A stretch of DNA of 64,000 nucleotides, taken from NCBI GenBank assembly GCA_028583605.1, contig CM053330.1:23648129-23712128 (forward strand). Reading direction: 5' to 3'. Below are positions 55,430 through 64,000 of this stretch, piece after piece. The notes beneath the pieces were generated by a model. It searched no databases, was not told the DNA's origin, and saw only the letters and a program-made list of their open reading frames with translations. Position 1 is the first letter of the stretch; every line of letters begins with the position of its first letter. Source of the stretch: Dastarcus helophoroides. Lineage: Eukaryota > Arthropoda > Insecta > Coleoptera > Bothrideridae. The position numbers and the translations under genes were made by a program.

Positions 55430-56335
55430 TAATCGAACGATTTTCGGAATCGAATACATTGAATTCGAATACTTTTGAGAATCGAATAAGTATTCGAATA
55501 CAAAGAATCGAATTATGGGATAATAAAATACCTACTAGAAAACTTGTCTCGGCGGCCTATTCGAGGTATGTGGTGGCAAGATATGACTTTCGATTTCAGT
55601 ACTTCCGTACCTGTGGCCGTAATTGGTAATTCCCTAATTGAATATATATAAATTTTTTAATATAAATAAATCTTCAAGCTTAAGAATTCAATACGTATCT
55701 TTAACTTTGATTGGATTCGCATATTGGCACTGTATTTCCTGATATTGTTAAATTTCATTATTAAAATTAAGAGCCAGATTTTAAAAAGTACTTAAGCATT
55801 TCGTTATTTAATAATTTTATGAAAAGGATGAAGCAATAAATTAAAAATTAGGTACATATTCGAATGCAAGAGTGTGCGAGCATAATGCGTAACCAATCAT
55901 CCCGGATAAAAATTATGTCGAATACAATACGCATTCAATAATGCATGTCTATAATCTCAAATACATAAAACGGGTACAGTATTCAACATCCGAGAAGTTA
56001 AGAATCTGAGATGTAGCGTAGTTAGGAGACCGATTCTATTCACTACTCAGCATTCCAATGTTTTGTTGTATCGGACTACCACAATCTCGAATACATATTT
56101 TCTATTCGAATACATATTTTGTATTCGAATGCAAGCAGGTACCCGAGAACTTATGAATCATGCGATGATATGTTGCTTGCGCGAGGCGAAAACCGATTCT
56201 ATTCATATTCTTACTTCAACTCACGGAGTCTGGGAGTATTCGAATACTTCAGTTGAGAATCGGATGTATTCGAGCTCTTGGTAGAATCGAATACATCTCA
56301 CAACTTGTATTCGAATAGCCCAACACTACTACTTA
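55430..56335. repeat. block rich in TATTCGAATAC palindromes
   Basis: TATTCGAATA or GAATCGAATA words occur about a dozen times, clustered at 55435-55510 and 56090-56315. The outer parts mirror each other: TGTTGGAATAATCGAACG at 55422 and CGAATAGCCCAACACTACT at 56313. This may be one element with degenerate inverted ends. Confidence 0.6.
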
Positions 56336-56339
56336 TTAC

Positions 56340-57176
56340 TTAATCTCTGTTGAAGATATGAAGAATTTCATTAGTGAATTAATGCACCTAAGTGATCCAG
56401 CAACAGTTGGAAAATTGTAACATAATTCCTGAACTATATTAATTTGATTGTTATGAAAAATGTCAATAACAATGTTATTGTTTGCTTAGCAAGGCAAAAT
56501 AATTATAGATATATGCTTTTACCGTTCGGCATAGCTTCCTCTTCCTTCAGAGTGTTTGACTACGATTCAGTTTGGACCCTTTAAATTATTTAATTGAACT
56601 GGAAGGTTTATTAAACTTAACATAAAGATAAAAGTACAGCTGTGCGTTTTGCAAAAAAACATTCTCTACATTGTAACACTCTTCTCCCACAAAAGTTTCT
56701 GGAGAGCGAGCCAAATGGGCCAGAGCGCCGTCGTCCATATACCACATATTGCTTCACAAATATCAAATAATTCCATCAAAAATTGAAAATAACGTGGTTC
56801 ATTTAAATCTTCTGGCAAAAAAGCGGTCCAATTAAACGATCTCCATATATCTAGTTTGTTGATTATGTTTCAAACTTTTAAAATTAAATAAATATTTTTA
56901 TAAATAAAAACAAAACATAATTTTAGGAAATAATGTACACAAGTTATTATGATCACAGCCATTGTAGTTGCAAAAACAATTCAAGCTCTTCATAACATGT
57001 CTCCATAGTATGTACATTGTGCGTCATACTTGACGTTCCTTTTGTGTAGCTTTAAAACTTTGTTGATCTTTAAAAATAAAATAATTCTGTGATGGTGAAG
57101 ATATTTATTACTGGACACTTTTCTTATATGATACTGGTGAACTCCAAATTTGTGATATCTTGTCCCATAGCTATAA
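56340..57176. other. intergenic, AT-rich
   Basis: No gene was recognised. An 80-codon minus frame at 57229-56990 may continue the domain fragment at 57177-57650 in another frame, but carries no motif that I know. Confidence 0.35.
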
Positions 57177-57650
57177 CTAAGTTGTTCCTTTAGAAACAGC
57201 ACCCACACCTTCAGGAGCACCCTTACCATGCCCAGTTTCGTGGCAATTCCATATAAAATTGATAGTTTCGGGGCAAAGTTGAAAAAACTTGCATGCTAAT
57301 ACATAAAACGTAGTTTTATTTTTGCATTGATTTAAAGGACCATCACTTAAAAAGTGAACATTTTTAATACCTGTTGGCAATGAAGTCTAAATAAGTTTTA
57401 GATGAACCCACATTGCAGGAAATTATGACTTAAGTTTGTAGACAAAGTACAGTATGATTTAACACAAGTTCATTCCATAGGTCACCACAGTATGCAGACT
57501 TACTTCAGTTCTTGACCCATCAACATGAAAGCACTGGATCTTTTCATTGCATTTCATGTAATAATTTTCTGAAAAAGTATGTTTTCCGAAAGTTGGTCCG
57601 TCCCCTGTCATATTTTATACAGGGGACGGACAATTTTAAGGCTTTACATA
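57177..57650 (-). pseudogene. fragment of an SDGP...GHGKGAPDG-type domain
   Basis: The minus frame 57380-57177 reads MPTGIKNVHFLSDGPLNQCK, NKTTFYVLACKF, then FIWNCHETGHGKGAPEGVGA. Upstream in shifted frames lie VDGSRTEV-like and LHTVVTYG pieces. SDGP.(T)Q.(K/R)NK and (E)AGHGKGAPDG(V/I)G are conserved in a protein type that I recall as repeated in many insect genomes, probably of transposon origin. I do not know its formal family. Stops and frameshifts show it is dead. Confidence 0.5.
57596..57631. other. 13-bp perfect hairpin
   Basis: GTCCGTCCCCTGT (57596-57608) and ACAGGGGACGGAC (57619-57631) are perfect inverted repeats around a 10-base AT loop. A related half-site, GGCAGGGGATGGACAATT, lies near 57774. 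It is not followed by a T run and is not near a gene. Confidence 0.7.
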
Positions 57651-57902
57651 ATTTTTTTTAAAAAAATATTTATTAGATATTTTGACTTTGGATAATCACT
57701 TTTATAGTCGTAATTTACTTGTCTGGACTAAATAACATAAAATAATTTGCGGTATTATTTGAAATAATACTTGGCAGGGGATGGACAATTTGACTAAACA
57801 GTACGCGTTATTGCTGATTCTATTCAAAATTTAAACAAAACAAAATGGTTGTTTCTGGCGAATTTTCAGTGAATAAAAGGCTAACTAGTCCATATCATCT
57901 TT

Positions 57903-58587
57903 CATCACACTAAGTGGCGTAACTGACAAAAAATTTTCAAAATTGACTTAACAACGATTGTAAGTGTATATTTGGGTTTTTTTCATCTTACACAGTGGCG
58001 TACTTGTAACTATAATACATACCCCAATGAGGTATTAAACATAGGGCTTAATCAAAATATGTAGTATGTATCCATTACACCACTTCGGATATGACAATTT
58101 TGGCTATGTTGTATATTTATTGTTCTGCTGTACTGATCTGAGCATGTTTAGTCATTATAAGAATGTGTGGAAAAAGAAAAACAAGCCGATTCCCAAAAAT
58201 CGAGTTTTATTATTGCCATGCACACTAATCTAAACTGTACCTTCACTCGAACTTAACAATTGCCAAAATGCATTCTTTATTTGTTGATGTATCACAGCAG
58301 GTACGATGTATTATTCTTATTGTAAGTATGTGGATGTAGCTAAATGTAGCTAAACGCCATAAACATGTAAAGAGGCATGCTAGCCTTTAATATTTTTTTT
58401 CTCACAACTGCTTGCTGCTATTATACAATGTCTGATAAAAAAATGATGCAGATGCGTAGCCTTGAAATGCAGGTACGATGCTAAACAAGTAACTATTGTT
58501 TTTTCGTTGTACTCACAAACCACCAACAACCGTGGTTAGTGGTTCTACTGTAAAATTTTATAAATGTCACTTACGCCACTGATGACC
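57903..58587. mobile_element. possible TIR element, about 685 bp
   Basis: CATCACACTAAGTGGCGTAA with CTGACA on the left mirrors TGTCACTTACGCCACTGATG on the right over about 20 bases with a short indel. No coding sequence; the ends are not exact. Confidence 0.45.
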
Positions 58588-59013
58588 GACAATCTCCTTC
58601 ATAGATGACACTTATGTAAAAATTCATATTGCTTGAATTAATAAGTCAAAAACTAATAACGCAAGTTTGTGGTTTTTTTTTTCAATTCCAATTAAGTATT
58701 TTATTTTAAATAAGCCAATTAAAATTTGCTACAACTATGGAAATGTCTAAAAAATTAAACGTTAAAAATTTGTTTGTAGTTATTTCATAATTGCGCTCCG
58801 AAGGGCAAATTTTGTGGTGCTAAGTCAATGTGGGCACATTTTAATTGAGGTTAATCTATTTATTTAAAATAATTAATTCGATACATTATATGCTGAGTTC
58901 ATGACAAAACTAATTAGATATTATACTTCGGTAAATCTTTGGCCAATCATATATAATTGCCTGAAAAAAGCACAAATGCAGAAAATTGTAATTTCTGTAG
59001 CTGTATGCATATG

Positions 59014-60175
59014 TACAAGGTGATTCTAAATGTAGTACCATAAATTCAGAATCGTATTTTAGAGCCCAAAATAGGACGCAAAGTCTATATAAACATATGT
59101 CGTAAAACGCTTCGTTTCCGAGTTACGGATTGTAGAAAGTTAGTTCCTGTATATAGTTTTTAATTAATAGTTGCTAAACGTGTACAGATGATTCAATGAA
59201 ATTTGGCACAACTCCATATCCTTTTGTGCCCTTTCCAAAAATCTAACAATTAATTAACGCAACTTAACCAGTGGCGGGTATATCGAAAAGGTCGGTGTTT
59301 AAAATGTGCTTTATTTCTTTTGTGTGCACTTTTATTGCAATTTGTTAACAAAAATATAAACTACAAACATTTTTACATAAAAAAGGCACTCTTACCCAAA
59401 TTCGATATTGTCAGCGGTTTTCGAGTAAAATGCATTTTTATATTTCAATGCATTAAAAACGCTTGCCCAGAAATATGCAATGTAACACATAGTTGGCATT
59501 GAAAAGAAAGAAAATAAGTAGTTCGACATTTTCATGTTTTGTCACCAGTGGCCACTTTGACCAATTTCTGTAAATAAAAACTAGTTTCTAAATTTGTTAT
59601 TTATTAAATATTTACGAAACATTTTTTTTATTTAAATATTAGTTAAAAATAATTTTTTTCACGAGTACATTTTAAGTAATAAACATATCATAGCTTTTCT
59701 TTCATTTTAAAGCCAACTTTGTGTTAAATCCGAGATTTGTGGGCGAGTGTTCTTAATGCATCTAAATATAAAAATGCGTTTTACTCGAAAACCGTTGACA
59801 ATATCGAGTTTTAGTAAAAGCCCCTTTTTTACATAAAAACTCTGTAGTTTATATTTTTGTTATAAAACTGAGACAAAAGTGCACACAAAATAAATAAGGC
59901 ACATTTTAAGCACTCCCCCCCTCGATATACCCGCCACTGGTTAAGTTCTGTTAATTAAGTCCTAGATTTTTTGAAAGTTGTGCCTAATTTCATTTAAATA
60001 TCTGTACACGTTTCGCCACTATTAATTAAAAATTATAATCAAGAACTAACCTTTGACACCCTGTAACTTGGAAACAAAGCATTTTACGACACGTATTTAT
60101 GTGGACTTTTCATCTTATTTTGGGCTTTAAAATACGATCCTGAACTTATGGTACTACTTTTAGAATTAGCTTGTA
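59014..60175. mobile_element. foldback element, 1.16 kb with arms of about 480 bp
   Basis: The left arm (59014-59490) and right arm (59740-60175) are inverted copies. Examples are TACAAGGTGATTCTAAATG against CTTTTAGAATTAGCTTGTA, AAACGTGTACAGAT against ATCTGTACACGTTT, TAACCAGTGGCGGGTATATCG against CGATATACCCGCCACTGGTT, and GGTTTTCGAGTAAAATGCAT against GCGTTTTACTCGAAAACCG. The spacer is about 250 bp. No coding sequence. A solo arm lies at 53725. Confidence 0.9.
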
Positions 60176-61241
60176 TATTTTTATTGCCAAAATATTTCAT
60201 TTAATTTAGGAAAAAACAACATACAAATAAAAGTCAAATATGTATGTAGAATATTTATTAAATGTATATTTCAAATTTCTAAATCATTATTAACTAAGTT
60301 TATTACAATCCCAGCTTTATATTAAGGTATATCAATTCTGTTATATGCATCTAATAACAAATGTCTTATTTGCAAATCTAAAAAGTGTGAAATGGTACAA
60401 TTTTATAACTTGCAGTGGAAACAATATAAAATTTCACCAAATGGACATGTTACCATAATTTTACTTTACTTTATCAATAGATCTTATAAAAATATTTTAG
60501 TACTGTTAGAATAAACTTTTTAAACGCAATTATTTCCAACTCATGGCAGCTGGATAATATAAAATAAGGGCTAGATGGAGTGCCTCATGACAGCCAAGAG
60601 CATAAATCAATCGCCAACCTATTAAGAAGTAATAAGTATATTCTTTGTTGTAAAGTTTTAAATAAGACTATTTCTTAAATTCTTCTAAACTCTTAATCAT
60701 CCTCCTTTAATCTAACAGAATAACAATTTACTTTTTGCATTAATATTAAACCCGAGTCTAATCACTTACGATTTTTCAAATTAGATTTTATAAAAATAGA
60801 AGTATTTTATATACTTATTACCTGTAATAAATTCTTGAAAATAACAATGAGTGTCATTTTAAAATTTTATATTTCCAAACAAAAATATTTTATAAGATGT
60901 CTCCAAAATTCCAAATACATACTTTATATTATCTTATATAAAATGTAAAAAATTCGATTCCATTTGATATTTATTTGCAAATATTTACAACATATAAATG
61001 TATTTGAATATAATCTATTTACAATATACATGCGTTTTGTACTTAATATTTTCATCTTTCTAAATACCATTCTTATGTTTATATTTCCATTATGTTAACA
61101 AAACCCAATTTATAATTTTGAAAGTACTGATTGCTTTCAAATTATTCTGATATTAAAATAAAAACTAATAATGAAATAAAATCTCTGAAACTAAAACAAT
61201 AATTTGTACTTAAGTAAAATTAGAACTTAAAGCTATCAGAC
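60176..61241. other. 3' flank / 3' UTR region of the JAK-like gene
   Basis: AT-rich DNA downstream (minus-strand sense) of the kinase stop codon. Several TTTATT hexamers (AATAAA on minus) occur, so the poly(A) site cannot be chosen. Confidence 0.35.
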
Positions 61242-62333
<1,092 letters not shown>

Positions 62334-64000
62334 CTAAAAAAAAACAATGCGCCTCAAACAATACAATTTTATTGAAGTGCTCGATCGACAAAGAAACGAC
62401 CATGAAAAACATGGAATGGAAATTTGTAAAATTGCGTGTGCACCCTGGGAGTTTAGATTTGAATTTTCGAATTTTTTGTGGACATTTGAAATGTATACCA
62501 GAAAAATTTATTTTAAAGTACCTACTAGAATATGGCCAAAAACTTGATATCAAACTCAACAAATCTATCTTTCTCTGAAAAGAACAATTTTCAAAAATAA
62601 GATTAAATTGAACCTCGAAATTTGAAAATAAAAATTTCCAATAATTTTTTAAAATCTCTAATTTATACTCAAGAATTTGGGTAATTTGAATGAAAATTGG
62701 AGATAGACTGAAACTAGAATTTTGGCCGTAACTAAAACTGAAATCTAGTTTCGGCCTGTGTTCCATTTTCTGCCAAAAAAAAACAACGAAATTTACTTAA
62801 ACTTGTCAAAATTTACATTGTACCCAATTCTTTCAATGTGAAATAAAATACAAAAAGAAAGTGCCTCTGATTATTTATTTTTCTCTAAATTCGCTCGAGT
62901 GTTACTGAAACAAGAAATTCAAAGAACTGAATAAAATATCCGAAACTACCGTGATTTTTATTTATTTATTTTCGAAATTTCGTTTTTAAGCTATAAGTTT
63001 ATCAGTTCTACTTCATTTTTTTTATTCTTCTTTTTAGACTCTTATTAAATTTTGTGGTAAAAAGTCTAATTTTAGAAATTAAAATATAAATGTCGAAAAA
63101 GCAGGTGTCTATATTTCACTTAAGTTAAAATTTTTGAAAATAAGTTAACACTTTTTAAATTTTTAAAATGATATCAAAGTTTGGATAAAATAATTTAATT
63201 ACCAAAAATATTTTTTTTTGATTTTGAATTGTTTTAGAAATTTTAAGATGTTTGAGGACATTTTTAAGAAAAGAATCTGATATTGTAATTTAAAGACTGA
63301 TTAAAGTGGACATTTTGAGAATTTTTATTTTATACATAAATTTAAAGATTTTCTTCCAAATGTTAATCTCTGCAAATTAAGAGTTTGATTTTAAAATTTT
63401 GTTGGTTTCTTTAGTTTCCGTTTTAATCTGAGATTTCGAGAAAAAAGTATAAATTTGTAAAAATTTTGAAAGAAGATTTAAATTTGGATCAAAAGTTAAA
63501 TTTTACTTTTATAAATTTTGCGTTTCTCTCCAAAATGTATACACATGAAATTTTTAAAGTCAACAATTTAGCATTTTTTTAAAAATAATCTCCAAAATTC
63601 TAGAATAAAAAAAATTTGGTAGAACGTTTATTTTATTTATCAAAATTTAATCTCGAAATATTAGATTCATTTCGAATCTTCGACTTTGAATTTAAAAATT
63701 TAGATTTTTCTATAAATTTTAAGTTTCACGTGAAATGGCGGGTTCAAAATGTCAGAATTTTGAGAAAAATTTCGGGTTTAAAAGAATTTTCGAGATATGT
63801 CGAAAATTGGAGCAGAAATTCAAAATTTTAATAAATTTTTCATTAAAAAATTACTAATTTTTTTAATGAGTTTAAACACCATTTTTAATGTTTTTTCTCT
63901 AAATTTTTGACGTAGAAACTTGAAATTAGATTTTTTTTTTAGAAATTTTGATTTGAGTTTTCAAAATTCAAATAATAATCAAATATTTAATAACTTTTTC
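62334..64000 (-). other. intron of the JAK-like gene, AT-rich degenerate repeat
   Basis: No further kinase exon was recognised before the window ends. The missing N-lobe (glycine loop and VAIK lysine) must therefore lie upstream, beyond at least 1.67 kb of intron. The sequence is the degenerate AAATTTTGA/TTTCGAAATT repeat type from about 62560 on. Confidence 0.55.

Overview
This is an AT-rich animal nuclear sequence, almost certainly from an insect. A beetle is plausible, but nothing here proves the order. Support comes from spliced genes with canonical GT-AG introns, many only 50-60 bp long, and from insect-type transposable elements: two-ORF non-LTR retrotransposons, BEL/Pao, Tc1/mariner-like and hAT-like elements, and Helitrons. 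No bacterial operon, CRISPR array, rRNA or tRNA was recognised.

Four host genes can be supported. (1) At the left edge, + strand, are the 3' exons of a gene whose protein ends in a UBZ-like Cys/His zinc finger (about 254-939). (2) A complete beta-mannosidase gene (GH2 family) lies on + at 18656-31721. It has 14 exons that join in one frame to 894 residues, with a signal peptide and both catalytic glutamates. (3) A complete BAG2-like co-chaperone gene lies on + at 46266-47001, with three exons and 201 residues. (4) At the right edge, - strand, are the last four exons of a tyrosine kinase, most like the JAK (hopscotch) JH1 domain (62333-61242). These genes are functionally unrelated: a lysosomal glycosidase, an Hsp70 cofactor, a signalling kinase and a probable ubiquitin-binding protein.

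Most of the rest is mobile or repetitive DNA. Region by region: 2153-2453, a small terminal-inverted-repeat (TIR) element; 3349-6816, a decayed non-LTR element on - between 53-bp direct repeats; 6850-8757, fragments of another non-LTR element; 8790-10119, a foldback; 10230-11600, two short TIR elements; 14562-14879, a solo LTR; 16917-18131, a pogo-like TIR remnant. Three large introns of the mannosidase gene hold a satellite array, a foldback carrying a solo LTR, a foldback carrying a hAT fragment, and a Tc1/mariner-like element with arms of about 280 bp. Farther right: 35870-38900, a second non-LTR element; 40125-40848, a foldback; 41367-42430, a BEL/Pao remnant; 47754-50736, a 3-kb foldback with Helitrons in its core; 51411-53637, a 2.2-kb foldback; 54100-55310, a tandem dimer; 55430-56330, a TATTCGAATA-rich block; 59014-60175, a foldback.

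The recurring theme is long-armed inverted-repeat elements, at least eight in 64 kb. Several are nested, and several sit inside introns where they would be transcribed into hairpin RNA. Long AT-rich tracts with repeated GAAAAA/GTCGAAATTT words (or the reverse complement) fill many gaps. All similarity calls were made by eye; no database search or alignment was run.
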